Notes under the pieces: generated by a model
The model's database searches: none
The model's input: the letters and a program-made list of their open reading frames with translations, nothing else
Told to the model about the DNA's origin: nothing
Position numbers and translations under genes: made by a program
In this document: piece after piece, positions 13,984 through 24,054 of the stretch
Position numbering within the stretch: position 1 is the stretch's first letter
Layout of the letters: every line of letters begins with the position of its first letter
Origin: RBG-16-66-20 sp052386675
Lineage (GTDB): Bacteria; Pseudomonadota; Gammaproteobacteria; Burkholderiales; SG8-39
Direction: 5' to 3'
NCBI GenBank assembly: GCA_052386675.1
Contig: JBQTJX010000004.1
Span: forward strand, 62,001-126,000
Length of the DNA: 64,000 nt

Positions 13984-16974
13984 TTAAGCCGTGAACTTCT
14001 CGACCTGGCAGAGCGTCGTCTTGGTTTCCTGCATCATCGTCACGCGGTCGTAGCCGTAGGTGGTGGCGGTGTTCACCGCCTCGCCGCGCACGATCGGCGC
14101 CGCGCCTTCCGGGTAGTAGGCCAGCATGTCCTGGCCCTGCCACCAACCCGAGAAGTGGAACGGGATGAAGCAGGTGTCCGCGCCCACGCGCTCGGTCACC
14201 AGAGCCTTGACCTTCAGGCGCACATGCTTGCCGTCGGCGTTGCGCCCCGGGGTGCTGACCCAGACGTATTCACCGTTGCGAATGCCGCGGTCGGCCGCGG
14301 TCTTCGGATTGACCTCGACGAAGTTGTCCTGCATCAGTTCGGCGAGCCACGGGTTGGAGCGCGTCTCCTCGCCGCCGCCCTCGTACTCCACCAGGCGGCC
14401 GCTGGTGAGCACCAGCGGGAACTTCTTGTGCATGTCCTCCTTGACGGCCTTCTGCTGCACGGTCTTGAAGAGGGTCGGCAGGCGCCACAGCGTCTTGACG
14501 TCGTCGTGGGTCGGGTACTTCTCGACCATGTCCGGACGCGGGCTGAACAGCGGCTCGCGGTGCTGCGGGATGCCGTCCGGGAAGTTCCAGACGATGGCCC
14601 GCGCCTTGGCATTGCCGAACGGGTGGTTGCCGTGCTTCATCGCGACGCGCTGGATGCCGCCGGAGAGATCGTTGGCCCATGTCTTGCCCTCGGCCTCCTT
14701 TTTCTCCTCGTCCGTGAGTTCGTCCCACCAGCCCAGCTTCTTCAGCAGACCGTGGTCGAACTGCGGGTGGCCGGTGGTGATGTCGGCGCCCTTGGGGTGC
14801 ACGCCGTCCTCGGCGAGCAGGTTGACGCCGTCGCGCTCCACCCCGAACAGGGCGCGGAAGTTGCCGCCGCCGTCCATCATGTGCTTGGAGGTGTCGTACA
14901 GGTTGGGCGAGCCCGGGTGCTTGATCGCAGCGGTGCCATAGCAGGGCCATGGCAGGCCATAGTAGTCGCCAGTCATGTCATAGCCGGTCTTGGCGTCCTT
15001 GCCGCCCTTGCACTTGAGCGTCTTGACATCGAACAGGTGCATGTTGCGCATGTGGGCCTGGATGCGCTCCGGCGACTGGCCGGTATAGCCGATTGTCCAG
15101 GCGCCCCGGTTGACTTCGCGCAGCGTGTCTTCCATTGACGGCTCCTCGCCGCCCTTTCCCTTGACCAGCTTGATGTTCTGCTTGCCGTCCCTCTTGCCGA
15201 CCAGCTGGTCGGCGAAGCCCAGCTTTGCGGCAAGCTGGTACATGATCATGTGGTCGGTGCGCGACTCGAACACCGGGTCGATCACCTTCTCGCGCCACTG
15301 GATGGAGCGGTTCGACGCCGTCGCCGAGCCCTCCGTCTCCAACTGCGTCGCAACCGGCAGCAGGTAGGCGCCGTCCTTCCTCACCATGGCGAACATCGCC
15401 GCCGAGGCGGAAGGGTACGGATCCAGCACCACCATCAGGTCGAGCTTCTTCATCGCCTCGACCATCTCCGAGCCTCGGGATTGGCTGTTTGGCGCATGGC
15501 CCCAGAAGAAAATGGCGCGCAGGTTCGGATCCTGGTCCACCGCGTCGTTCTTCTCGGTGACGCCGTCGATCCAGCGCGACACCGTCATGCCCGGCTTGGC
15601 CATCATGGCCGGCGAGGCGTATTGGCCCTGCAGCCACTTCAGGTCCACGTTCCACACCCGCGACCAGTGCGCCCAGGAACCAGGCACCGCGACCGGGTAA
15701 TAGCCCGGCAGCGTGTCCGGGTTGGGACCGATGTCGGTCGCGCCCTGCACGTTGTCATGGCCGCGGTAGATGTTGCAGCCGCCGCCGGAGCGGCCGACGT
15801 TGCCCAGCGCGAGCATCAGGATATTGGAGGCTCGCACCACCGCGTTGGCGTTGGTGTGCTGCGTCTGGCCCATGGCCCAGATGATGAAGCCCGGGCGGTT
15901 CTCCGCCAGCGTCTTGGCGACCAGGTGGATCTCGGCCTCGCTGCAGCCGGTGGCCTCGGTCACCTTGTCCGGGGTCCACTTCGCCAGCACTTCTTCCTTC
16001 ACCTTGTCCATGCCGTAGACGCGGGTGCGGATGTACTCCTTGTCCTCCCAGCCGTTCTTGAAGACGTGGTGCAGGACGCCGAACAGGAACGGCACGTCCG
16101 TTCCCGAGCGGAAGCGCACGTACTGATCGGCCTTGGCGGCGGTGCGCGTGTAGCGCGGATCAGCGACGATTACCTTGCAGCCATTCTCCTTGGCGTGCAG
16201 CGTGTGCAGCATGGATACCGGATGCGCCTCTGCGGCGTTCGAGCCCAGGAACAGCAGGCTCTTGGAATTCTGCTCGTCGTTGTACGAATTGGTCATCGCG
16301 CCGTAGCCCCAGGTCTGGGCGACGCCGGCGACGGTGGTGGAGTGGCAGATGCGCGCCTGGTGGTCGGTGTTGTTGGTGCCCCAGAGCGACACCCACTTGC
16401 GCAGCAGGTATGCCTGCTCGTTGTTGTGCTTGGAGGAGCCGACCACGAACAGGGCGTCGGGCCCGGATTCCTTGCGTATCGCGAGCAGCTTCTTCGAGAT
16501 CTCGTCGTAGGCGACGTCCCAGGAGATCTTCTTCCACTTGCCGCCTTCGAGCTTCATCGGGTGCTTCAGGCGGTGCGAATCGTGGGTGATGCCGTGCTCG
16601 CGGATCGAGGCGCCCTTGGCGCAGTGCGCGCCGAGATTGATGGGCGAGTCGAACACCGGCTCCTGGCGTATCCAGACGCCGTTCTGCACATGGGCGTCGA
16701 TCGCGCAACCCACCGAACAGTGCGTGCACACGGTGCGCTTGACCTCGATCTTGCCGCCCTCGCCTTCCTTGGCGGCCTCGGCCTGGCCGATGACGCTGAA
16801 GGGCAGCTGCGAGGCGACGGCGCCGGCGCCGACGGTGAAGCCGGAGCGCTTGAGGAACGCGCGCCGGTCGAGCGTCTTGCCCATCACGGCGGACAGGCCG
16901 CGCGAGAGGCGATTCTGGACGGCACTCGTGCCGTGGGAAGCGGCGGGAGTGGACGACTTCTTCGTGAGCAGCAT
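13984..16974 (-). CDS. fdhA: Formate dehydrogenase alpha subunit, Cys-type, Tat-exported
   Basis: A 996-residue molybdo/tungsto-bis-pterin enzyme oxidising formate to CO2 in the periplasm. The Tat motif DRRAFLKRSGF (Arg37-Arg38) follows an N-terminal extension of about 35 residues. A [4Fe-4S] site is formed by Cys83, Cys86, Cys90 and Cys118. The metal ligand is Cys210 in ARICHSTTVAG, where many homologues have selenocysteine. Further hallmarks are GAMTNSYND and MGQTQHTNANAVVRA. With a tungstate transporter nearby it may be a tungsten enzyme, which is inference. Beta, gamma and Tat-peptide genes are contiguous. Confidence 0.95.
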   Translation of the reverse strand: MLLTKKSSTPAASHGTSAVQNRLSRGLSAVMGKTLDRRAFLKRSGFTVGAGAVASQLPFSVIGQAEAAKEGEGGKIEVKRTVCTHCSVGCAIDAHVQNGVWIRQEPVFDSPINLGAHCAKGASIREHGITHDSHRLKHPMKLEGGKWKKISWDVAYDEISKKLLAIRKESGPDALFVVGSSKHNNEQAYLLRKWVSLWGTNNTDHQARICHSTTVAGVAQTWGYGAMTNSYNDEQNSKSLLFLGSNAAEAHPVSMLHTLHAKENGCKVIVADPRYTRTAAKADQYVRFRSGTDVPFLFGVLHHVFKNGWEDKEYIRTRVYGMDKVKEEVLAKWTPDKVTEATGCSEAEIHLVAKTLAENRPGFIIWAMGQTQHTNANAVVRASNILMLALGNVGRSGGGCNIYRGHDNVQGATDIGPNPDTLPGYYPVAVPGSWAHWSRVWNVDLKWLQGQYASPAMMAKPGMTVSRWIDGVTEKNDAVDQDPNLRAIFFWGHAPNSQSRGSEMVEAMKKLDLMVVLDPYPSASAAMFAMVRKDGAYLLPVATQLETEGSATASNRSIQWREKVIDPVFESRTDHMIMYQLAAKLGFADQLVGKRDGKQNIKLVKGKGGEEPSMEDTLREVNRGAWTIGYTGQSPERIQAHMRNMHLFDVKTLKCKGGKDAKTGYDMTGDYYGLPWPCYGTAAIKHPGSPNLYDTSKHMMDGGGNFRALFGVERDGVNLLAEDGVHPKGADITTGHPQFDHGLLKKLGWWDELTDEEKKEAEGKTWANDLSGGIQRVAMKHGNHPFGNAKARAIVWNFPDGIPQHREPLFSPRPDMVEKYPTHDDVKTLWRLPTLFKTVQQKAVKEDMHKKFPLVLTSGRLVEYEGGGEETRSNPWLAELMQDNFVEVNPKTAADRGIRNGEYVWVSTPGRNADGKHVRLKVKALVTERVGADTCFIPFHFSGWWQGQDMLAYYPEGAAPIVRGEAVNTATTYGYDRVTMMQETKTTLCQVEKFTA

Positions 16975-16985
16975 GGCGCGCCTCC

Positions 16986-17183
16986 TCAGACTTTCGCCGA
17001 GCGGTAGTAGTTGTTGACGTGCTCCGTGACGTGGTAGCCCTGCGTCGAGCGCTTGTCCCCGTCCTTTGCAACCGTTTCGGGCGCGGGCCTGGTCGCGACC
17101 GCGGCCGCAGCGGCAGCGGCGCCGCCTGCGCCGAGCGTCACGAGAAAAGTCCTGCGGGAAAGCCTGGTTTTTTTGTCGCTCAT
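16986..17183 (-). CDS. Formate dehydrogenase region Tat-target small protein
   Basis: A 65-residue protein with a twin-arginine leader (TRLSRRTFLVTLGAGGAAAAAAAVATR) and a short tail ending TQGYHVTEHVNNYYRSAKV. It belongs to the small Tat-signal family found immediately upstream of periplasmic formate dehydrogenase alpha genes. It may serve as an additional subunit or assembly factor of unknown role. It lies 11 bases before fdhA and is the first gene of this transcription unit. Confidence 0.85.
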   Translation of the reverse strand: MSDKKTRLSRRTFLVTLGAGGAAAAAAAVATRPAPETVAKDGDKRSTQGYHVTEHVNNYYRSAKV

Positions 17184-17366
17184 CGGTCGTCTCCTCTTGT
17201 GCCGTCCACGTTCCTGCTCAGCCCTCGCACCAATTCGGGGCCCGGCTTATGAAAACCTGTGCAAAATTACCTGTCTATTACCTGAACCACAAGAGAAAGT
17301 TGGCGCGAAGTCGGGATGCGTTCTTGACTTCGCGCTCGCAGTTGAGAGGCGTTCTCGACTGAGCGC
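17184..17366. promoter_or_regulatory. Promoter/terminator region between chaperone and fdh operons
   Basis: This gap separates the TorD-like gene stop from the Tat-peptide start, both on the minus strand. It contains a 10-base inverted repeat GCGCGAAGTC (17303-17312) / GACTTCGCGC (17326-17335) with a 13-base loop, a possible terminator for the upstream operon. It also holds a 20-base imperfect direct repeat (17318-17337 and 17349-17368, 17 of 20 identical) and ATTACCTG repeated with an 11-base period (17266-17273, 17277-17284), plus a third AACCTG at 17254. The last set could be tandem activator sites on one helix face for the fdh promoter. Confidence 0.5.
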
Positions 17367-17984
17367 TCAACCGATGTCGAATGCTTCGTTCTCAAGTTCG
17401 AAGAAGGCGCGCGCGAACCGGGCAGCAGATCGGTAAAAACGCGCTTTCGGCGAAGCGCTTACCGCAGTGCAGAAGGCGGTTGCGCCGCGGTACACGAAGC
17501 GCTTGAAGAAAACCCTCTGTTCCTCAAGGCCTCTCTGCTGCACCGCAATAGCCATTCGCATCACTTCGCACATCGCCGCGATGTGGTCTTCCGGTTCATG
17601 CGCGGATTCGCGCCGCGCCAGTCCCCAGCGCTCGAGTTGCTGCTTCACGTCGACCAATGGCGTGTCGTTGGCGTGCGCCAGCACGTAATGCGAGAGGTAC
17701 GGCGTGACCTCGGCCTTGCCGGTACCGATGAACAGTTCGGTGTGCTCGTCCTCCAGCTGCACCGGGAATGCCTTGCGGCAGGCGTCCATCATCTCGCGCC
17801 AGGCGTCGGCGATCTCCGATGGCGAGGTGTCGAATGGCTCTGCATTGAGCAGCTCGCCCAGCAGCTGCGCATCCGGCGCCTGGTAGAACAGCCGCGCGAT
17901 GAGGCCGTAGAAATTGGCGCGCGCCCGGTCCTCTTCGTCCAGGGACACCTGGCCTGCGGCAATAAGCGTCGAATCCTGGCTCAT
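17367..17984 (-). CDS. TorD/DmsD-like chaperone
   Basis: A 205-residue all-helical chaperone of the TorD family, dedicated to folding and Tat targeting of molybdoenzymes, here most likely FdhA. The family segments are ARANFYGLIARLFYQAPDAQLL near residue 20 and the ELFIGTGKAEVTPYLSHYVLA region, followed by EPEDHIAAMCEVMRMAI (the E-P-x-D-H motif). The ATG at 17984 overlaps the ferredoxin stop (ATGA), preferring this short start over longer readings. Confidence 0.85.
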   Translation of the reverse strand: MSQDSTLIAAGQVSLDEEDRARANFYGLIARLFYQAPDAQLLGELLNAEPFDTSPSEIADAWREMMDACRKAFPVQLEDEHTELFIGTGKAEVTPYLSHYVLAHANDTPLVDVKQQLERWGLARRESAHEPEDHIAAMCEVMRMAIAVQQRGLEEQRVFFKRFVYRGATAFCTAVSASPKARFYRSAARFARAFFELENEAFDIG

Positions 17985-20086
17985 GACCCCTTCGGATAAT
18001 CCATGATCGAGGGCTCGTCCTTGGCGTTCATCATGTCCACCACCCGGCAATCGGCACACATCTGCAGGCGCTTGAGCGCGCCGCCGCCCGCAAACATGGA
18101 ATGCGCGCCCAGCTTGCCGGACATGTTTTCGATCATCCTGCGTGTGCCGAAGGGCGTGCCGCAGCGCACGCAGTTGAACGGCTCGGCCTCGTTCAGCGTC
18201 ACCGCTTCCTTCGCCTGCGCGCCGAGCAGCAGTCGCGGCACCAGCCTGATGGCGTCCTCCGGGCAGGTTTCCGCGCACAGGCCGCACTGCACGCAGTTGC
18301 GCTCGATGAAGCGCAGCGCCGGTGCCTCCTGCGCGTCCAGCAGCGCGGATTCCGGGCAGGCGCCGATGCAGGCCTTGCACAGCGTGCAGCTGTCCTTGTT
18401 GATCGCCAGCGTGCCGTAGGGCGCCCCGGCGGGCAGCGGGATCTCGTCCTTCGGCGCGGGCGCGTGCTTCGCGAGATGCTCGAAGGCGAAATCCAGGGTG
18501 CCGCGCTTCTCGGCCGCGAGGTTGAAGGTCGCGGGGATCTTCACCGAGGGCGCTGGCGCGAGGCTCCACAGCGCCTGCTCCAGCGCCGCCGCATCTTCCG
18601 CCTCGATCACCGAAAACCGGCTGCCCGGGTAGCCCAGCGCCGACACGATGGCCTGCGCGAACTCCATCTGCTTTCGCATCGCGGCGACATAGGCCGTCTC
18701 GCCCAGCCGAGGGGCGACCACGCAGACCTGGCTGGCGCCGTAGGCGAGCGCGCCCAAAAGGAAGTCCATCCCCACCGAGGCGGCATGGAAGGCCTCGAAC
18801 GGAATCGCCCTCGCCGGCAGCCCCCGACCTGCGCCTTTCCCGCCCTGACCGCGCGAGCCGTGGCCCGCGCGCCGGCCGACTTCATGCAGCAGCTTGCGGC
18901 CCGCCTGCAGGTCGTGGACGAGCACGCATGCGTCGCGCCCGCCCGCCTGCGCGTAGGTCGAGAGCATGGTCTTCAGCCGCGCCCCGATCTGCGCCATGCC
19001 CGGCACGACATGGGTCAGCGCGCCGGAAGGACAGACTGTCGCGCAGCCGCCGCAGCCCGCGCACAAGTGGGGCTCGACGCGCACGTGATCGCCATCGGGG
19101 CGGATGGCCCCGGTGGAACAGACGTCGAGGCATTTCGTGCAGCCGGTCTTGCCCGAGCGGCCATGAGCACAGATGCGCTCTCGGTAGTGCGTGAAGCGCG
19201 GCTTGGAGAACTCGCCCACCAGCGCGGCGAGCTTCTGCGCCGCGAGCGCCTGCTCAAGCGGATCGGCGCCCGGCGCGGCATATCCCTGCGGCAGGTCCGG
19301 CATCCGCAGCAGCGGCACGCGCGACAGGTCAAGGACGAGATCGAAGGTTTCCCGGTGCCGGGCCTCGGGCCGCGAGAAGTCGATCGCGCCAACCGCCCCG
19401 CAGGCCTTGACGCAGGCGCGATGCGACCTGCAGCGAGACAGGTCCACCTGGTAGGTGAAATCGATCGCGCCCTCGGGACAGGCGTTTACGCAGGCATTGC
19501 ACCGCGTGCACAGCTCGAGGTCGACGGGGTTCTCCTGGCGCCATTCGATGTCGAATGCGCCGAGCCAGCCCGACAGGGCCAGCGGCTTGCCCGACCAGAC
19601 CGGGTAGCGGCGCTCAGCCGGAAGCTCTCCTGCGCCTGCTTCGGTCAGCAGCACGCTGACCTGCAGCGACTGGCACAGACGCTCGGCCCAGTCGAGCGCG
19701 GCGCCCGCGGGGCCGACGATCAGCATCTGGCCCGAGGACTGGTAGTCCACCTGCGCCACCGGCTCGGGCTCGGGCAGCGCGGCGGTGGCGATCAGCGCCG
19801 CGATCTTGGGCTGCGCCGAGCGTCCTTCGGCGGACCATCCGGCCAACTCGCGGATGTTGACGAAGGAAATGCGCGCCTGCGAGTTCGCGCCCTCCGCCAG
19901 TTCTGCGAACAGCGGCGCTTCCTGGGTGCAGGCGACGATCAGGTCGGAATCCGACAGCGCCGCCTGGAACGCGCCCGCCTCCTTGCGGCAGAGCTCGGTG
20001 TGCAGCGCCACGCCGAGCGCTTTCGCGTCCACCGGGATGGTGCCGTTGCAGGAGCAGAGCTTAAGCGTCTTGTTTTGCAGCGCCAT
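17981..20086 (-). CDS. Multi-[4Fe-4S] ferredoxin-like protein of formate dehydrogenase loci
   Basis: A 701-residue cytoplasmic polyferredoxin. At least six cluster motifs occur in order: CTRCNACVNACPEGAI, CRSHRACVKACG, CTKCLDVCSTGAI, CAGCGGCATVCPSGAL, CTLCKACIGACPESA and CVQCGLCAETCPEDAI. A final CVRCGTPFG...CADC pair resembles a zinc or cluster site. It occurs with DUF3305 and DUF3306 genes beside periplasmic formate dehydrogenases in many proteobacteria. The role is not established. An electron-supply or maturation role is inferred. It overlaps DUF3306 by 26 bases and the chaperone by 4. Confidence 0.85.
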   Translation of the reverse strand: MALQNKTLKLCSCNGTIPVDAKALGVALHTELCRKEAGAFQAALSDSDLIVACTQEAPLFAELAEGANSQARISFVNIRELAGWSAEGRSAQPKIAALIATAALPEPEPVAQVDYQSSGQMLIVGPAGAALDWAERLCQSLQVSVLLTEAGAGELPAERRYPVWSGKPLALSGWLGAFDIEWRQENPVDLELCTRCNACVNACPEGAIDFTYQVDLSRCRSHRACVKACGAVGAIDFSRPEARHRETFDLVLDLSRVPLLRMPDLPQGYAAPGADPLEQALAAQKLAALVGEFSKPRFTHYRERICAHGRSGKTGCTKCLDVCSTGAIRPDGDHVRVEPHLCAGCGGCATVCPSGALTHVVPGMAQIGARLKTMLSTYAQAGGRDACVLVHDLQAGRKLLHEVGRRAGHGSRGQGGKGAGRGLPARAIPFEAFHAASVGMDFLLGALAYGASQVCVVAPRLGETAYVAAMRKQMEFAQAIVSALGYPGSRFSVIEAEDAAALEQALWSLAPAPSVKIPATFNLAAEKRGTLDFAFEHLAKHAPAPKDEIPLPAGAPYGTLAINKDSCTLCKACIGACPESALLDAQEAPALRFIERNCVQCGLCAETCPEDAIRLVPRLLLGAQAKEAVTLNEAEPFNCVRCGTPFGTRRMIENMSGKLGAHSMFAGGGALKRLQMCADCRVVDMMNAKDEPSIMDYPKGS

Positions 20087-20540
20087 CCAGTGGATCCATT
20101 TTTGAGTCCAACTGCGGGTCGGAATGCGGGGCGGCGGCTTCAGCCTGTGCTTGCGTCGCCGCGGCCTGCGGCTTCGGCTCCTCGAACAGCACGCTGCGTG
20201 CGTGGTCGAGGCGCTTGAGCATTTCCAGCGGGATCGGATCCTCCTTCGTATAGTCCTCCATGTAGGCCTCGAACGGATCGTGCACGTTGTAGCGCGCGTC
20301 CGCGAACAGCTTCTTCAGCGCGGCCCGGCGCGTTTCCGGAGCAACCTCGGCGGCCATGAACGGCTTGAAATCAGACTCGGTCGTCAGGCTCTCGACCGGA
20401 GGCAGCGGCGCCGGCGGTTCCTGTGCAACTGCAGGCACCGGCGCCGCTTCGGGCTCCCGCTGCGGTGGCGCAACTTCCTCGCGCGCCTCGACCTTGCGCC
20501 GCGACCAGCGCGACAGGAACGGCTCCCGATCCTCGTTCAT
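20061..20540 (-). CDS. DUF3306 protein
   Basis: A 159-residue soluble protein of the DUF3306 family. The N-terminus FLSRWSRRKVEAREE and the central SDFKPFMAAEVAPETRRAALKKLFADARYNVHDPFEAYMEDYTKEDPIPLEMLKRLDHAR are its conserved core, surrounded by Pro/Ala-rich tails. The function is unknown. It is found with DUF3305 and the polyferredoxin next to formate dehydrogenase genes. It overlaps the polyferredoxin start by 26 bases and DUF3305 by 4 bases. Confidence 0.85.
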   Translation of the reverse strand: MNEDREPFLSRWSRRKVEAREEVAPPQREPEAAPVPAVAQEPPAPLPPVESLTTESDFKPFMAAEVAPETRRAALKKLFADARYNVHDPFEAYMEDYTKEDPIPLEMLKRLDHARSVLFEEPKPQAAATQAQAEAAAPHSDPQLDSKMDPLDGAAKQDA

Positions 20541-21016
20541 CGCTGCGGGCGGTCCTTCGGGTGCAGGAAGGAGCGGGGCTTGATGCGCTTCTTCGGTTCC
20601 GGGCGGTAGTTGGCTTCGACGTATTCGCCCACCCAGGCGAACAATTCCGGAGACATGGACACGCTGTCCACCGAGTTGCCGCCGTCGAGCCAGCGCCCGC
20701 CTTCGTAATAGCTCGCCGTGACCTGCAGCGGCAGCGCGGTTCCGCTATCCTCGTCCATGCGCCAGAGCACGAAGATGCGCGGCGATCCGGAAGACACGTT
20801 CAGGTAATAGCCCTCGGCCTCGTCGCGATGCAGCTCCAGCGGGAACCCCGGGTGCAGCCATTGCGCAAAGGCCGGCTCCTGCACGAGCAGGCGCGGCGCT
20901 CCCGCCGGTTCCTCCGATTCGATCACCGACCAGGGTTCCCACTGCACGCTCTCCCACCGGTTGCTGGTGGTGCGGCGCTGCATGATTACTGCGAGCGTTC
21001 TCCTCGGTATTTCCAT
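20537..21016 (-). CDS. DUF3305 protein
   Basis: A 159-residue protein of the DUF3305 family, beginning PRRTLAVIMQRRTTSNRWESVQWEPWSV and containing GFPLELHRDEAEGYYLNVSSGSPRIFVLWRMD and the C-terminal MSPELFAWVGEYVEANYRPEPKKRIKPRSF. The start ATG at 21016 is chosen because a longer reading would overlap the divergent moaA start. It is the first gene of the chaperone/polyferredoxin operon. The function is unknown. Confidence 0.85.
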   Translation of the reverse strand: MEIPRRTLAVIMQRRTTSNRWESVQWEPWSVIESEEPAGAPRLLVQEPAFAQWLHPGFPLELHRDEAEGYYLNVSSGSPRIFVLWRMDEDSGTALPLQVTASYYEGGRWLDGGNSVDSVSMSPELFAWVGEYVEANYRPEPKKRIKPRSFLHPKDRPQR

Positions 21017-21061
21017 TCGCGCGACTATACCCTCTGCTATGATTTTGCGGCGAAAAGCACC
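21017..21061. promoter_or_regulatory. Divergent promoter region, DUF3305 and moaA
   Basis: A 45-base gap with AT-rich blocks (ACTATACC and CTATGATTTT). TATGAT is a plausible -10 for moaA. The two operons for cofactor synthesis and formate dehydrogenase maturation therefore probably share a control region. Confidence 0.45.
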
Positions 21062-22121
<1,060 letters not shown>

Positions 22122-22132
<11 letters not shown>

Positions 22133-22997
22133 GCGCAAGCTGGTGGCAGCGGCATCCCGTCCGGTCCTCACTGACGCCGCGCGCCCGGCCACCTTCGAGG
22201 TCGAGGCGATCAACGAGCGCGGCGAGTCGGTGCCGACCTCCATCGCGGGCGAACACCCGCTTACCCTGTACCTGGACAAGCGCGAGCTGGTGACGCTGAT
22301 GACGCTGGGCCACGCGCCCGAGGCGCTGGTGATCGGCTACCTGCGCAATCAGCGCCTGGTCGATTCCATCGCCGACATCAAGGCGGTGCAGGTGGACTGG
22401 GAAACCGATTCGGCCGCGGTCACCACCTCCGGCAAGGTGAAGGACGTGCTGAAGAAGACCCGCAAGCGCACCGTCACCACCGGCTGCGGCCAGGGCACGG
22501 TGTTCGGCGACCTGATGGACGAGATCGACAAGCTGAGCCTGCGCGACGACGTGCGCCTCGCCGACAGCCAGCTGTTCGACCTGGTGGAGAAAGTGCGCAA
22601 GTACGAAACCATCTACAAGCAGGCGGGCGCGGTGCACGGCTGCGCCCTCGCCGCGGTCGCGGGACCCGCATCGATCAAGATCCTGATGTTCGTCGAGGAT
22701 GTCGGCCGCCACAACGCGGTGGATGCCATCGCCGGCAGGATGTGGCTGGATGGCATCGATGGCTCGGACAAGATCTTCTACACCACCGGTCGGCTCACCT
22801 CGGAGATGGTGATCAAGTGCGCGCAGATGGGCATTCCGTTCCTGGTCTCGCGCTCGGGCCTGACCCAGATGGGCCACGACATCGCGCGCCGCGTCGGACT
22901 CACCATGCTCGGGCGCGCGAGCGGCCGGCACTACCTCGCCTTCACCGGCCAGCACCGGCTGCTGCGCACTGCGCCGCAGGCCACCGCGCTGGCCTGA
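22122..22997 (+). CDS. fdhD: FdhD, formate dehydrogenase sulfurtransferase
   Basis: A protein of about 291 residues that sulfurates the molybdenum cofactor before insertion into formate dehydrogenase. The start is most likely TTG at 22122, overlapping the moaA end, with GGAGA about 10 bases upstream. A GTG at 22143 is possible. Family segments are RTVTTGCGQGTVFGD, AGAVHGCALA, FVEDVGRHNAVDAIAG, YTTGRLTSEMVIKCAQMGIPFLVSRSG and GRASGRHYLAFTG. Characterised FdhD carries a CxxC on the flexible loop. Here that loop has only one cysteine (Cys122 in TTGCGQG). Its place beside moaA and near fdhA fits the role. Confidence 0.9.
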
Positions 22998-23007
22998 TTC
23001 CGCCTCC

Positions 23008-23949
23008 ATGCTGCCGCAGCTGCCAGCCGCCCAGGCCGCCGCCTTGGCCTGCGAAACAGTCGCCGACTGGTGGCCGCGCCACCGCGCCATTGCCGCGGAG
23101 CACCCGGACCCGATCCACCAGGCGATCGTCGGCGGTTTCGTCGCCGACCGCGTCGGCTGGGCATTCGCCTCCGGATACCAGGCCGCGCTGCGCGCGCTGG
23201 TGCCCGACCTGCCGGCGGACCGCATCTGCGCGCTGTGCGTCACCGAGGAGGATGGCAACTCGCCCAAGGCAATCAAGTCCACGCTCCGGCGCAACGGCTC
23301 GGGCCTGATCCTCGACGGCGCCAAGCGCTGGACCACGCTCGGGCCGGACGGAGGGCTGTTCCTTGTGGCGGCACGCGATGCCGATGCTCAGGGCGAGCGC
23401 CCGTCGCTGAAGGTTGCGCGAGTCGCGTCCGGAGCGGCAGGCGTCACTGTCGAGAAGATGCCCCCGACCCGCTTCGTGCCCGAGGTTCCGCATGCGCGCC
23501 TGAAGTTCGAAGGCGTGCGCGTGGAGGAATCGGCGCTCCTGCCCGGGGACGGCTACGACCAGTATGTGAAGCGCTTCCGCACTGTGGAGGACATCCACGT
23601 CCAGGCCGCGGTGCTGTCCTACCTGATGCGCGAGGCGCAGCGGCTGTCCTGGCCGGAAGGCTGGATCGAGCGTCTGTCGGCGCTGCTGGCGGCGCTGGGC
23701 AAGATCGCGGACATGCCTGCGGAGAACGCCGAGACGCATATATCGCTCGCGGGCGCGCTCGCCATCGGCAGCGACCTGATCGGGGAAGCGGAGGCGTTCT
23801 GGATGAAGTCGGCCGCCGACCCGGCGGCGCTCAGGTGGGGGCGCGACCGGGAATTGCTCAAGGTCGCGAGCGGCGCGCGGGCGCAGCGCACCAGGCGCGC
23901 CTGGGAGCGCCTGCGCGGCTTACGTCGGGCAAATGTTACCGATCGGTAA
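23008..23949 (+). CDS. Acyl-CoA dehydrogenase-like protein
   Basis: A 313-residue protein with the N-terminal and middle parts of the acyl-CoA dehydrogenase fold. It contains CALCVTEEDGNSPKAIKSTLRRNGSGLILDGAKRWTTLGPDGGLFLVAARD, the beta-domain substrate/FAD region. It then has a short helical C-terminal part (VEDIHVQAAVLSYLMREAQRL). The usual family length is about 380, so the C-terminal helices are reduced and catalytic competence is uncertain. It ends inside a 26-base palindrome that supplies its stop codon (TAA). It lies 10 bases after fdhD and before the thioredoxin/UGSC genes. Confidence 0.7.
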   Translation: MLPQLPAAQAAALACETVADWWPRHRAIAAEHPDPIHQAIVGGFVADRVGWAFASGYQAALRALVPDLPADRICALCVTEEDGNSPKAIKSTLRRNGSGLILDGAKRWTTLGPDGGLFLVAARDADAQGERPSLKVARVASGAAGVTVEKMPPTRFVPEVPHARLKFEGVRVEESALLPGDGYDQYVKRFRTVEDIHVQAAVLSYLMREAQRLSWPEGWIERLSALLAALGKIADMPAENAETHISLAGALAIGSDLIGEAEAFWMKSAADPAALRWGRDRELLKVASGARAQRTRRAWERLRGLRRANVTDR

Positions 23950-23955
23950 CATTTG
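23930..23955. repeat. 26-base perfect palindrome, copy 1
   Basis: The core ATGTTACCGATCGGTAACAT is flanked by CAA and TTG to give 26 symmetric bases. It encodes the last codons (NVTDR) and stop of the acyl-CoA-dehydrogenase-like gene. It is one of three copies of one family. This copy differs from the other two at one position in each arm, so symmetry is kept. Confidence 0.9.
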
Positions 23956-24054
23956 GGCGCCCAGGGCGGCGCGGGCGTGGCCCTCGCAGCGAAAGTGGAC
24001 GCGTTCGCAGTTCAGGGTTGTTCAGGCGCCATCACTCGTGGCAAGGTTCGCCGC

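Noticed and set aside
13984..16974. Formate dehydrogenase alpha subunit as a UGA-encoded selenoprotein
   Set aside because: The metal-ligand position is a Cys codon (Cys210) in ICHSTTVAG. No in-frame UGA occurs in the gene.
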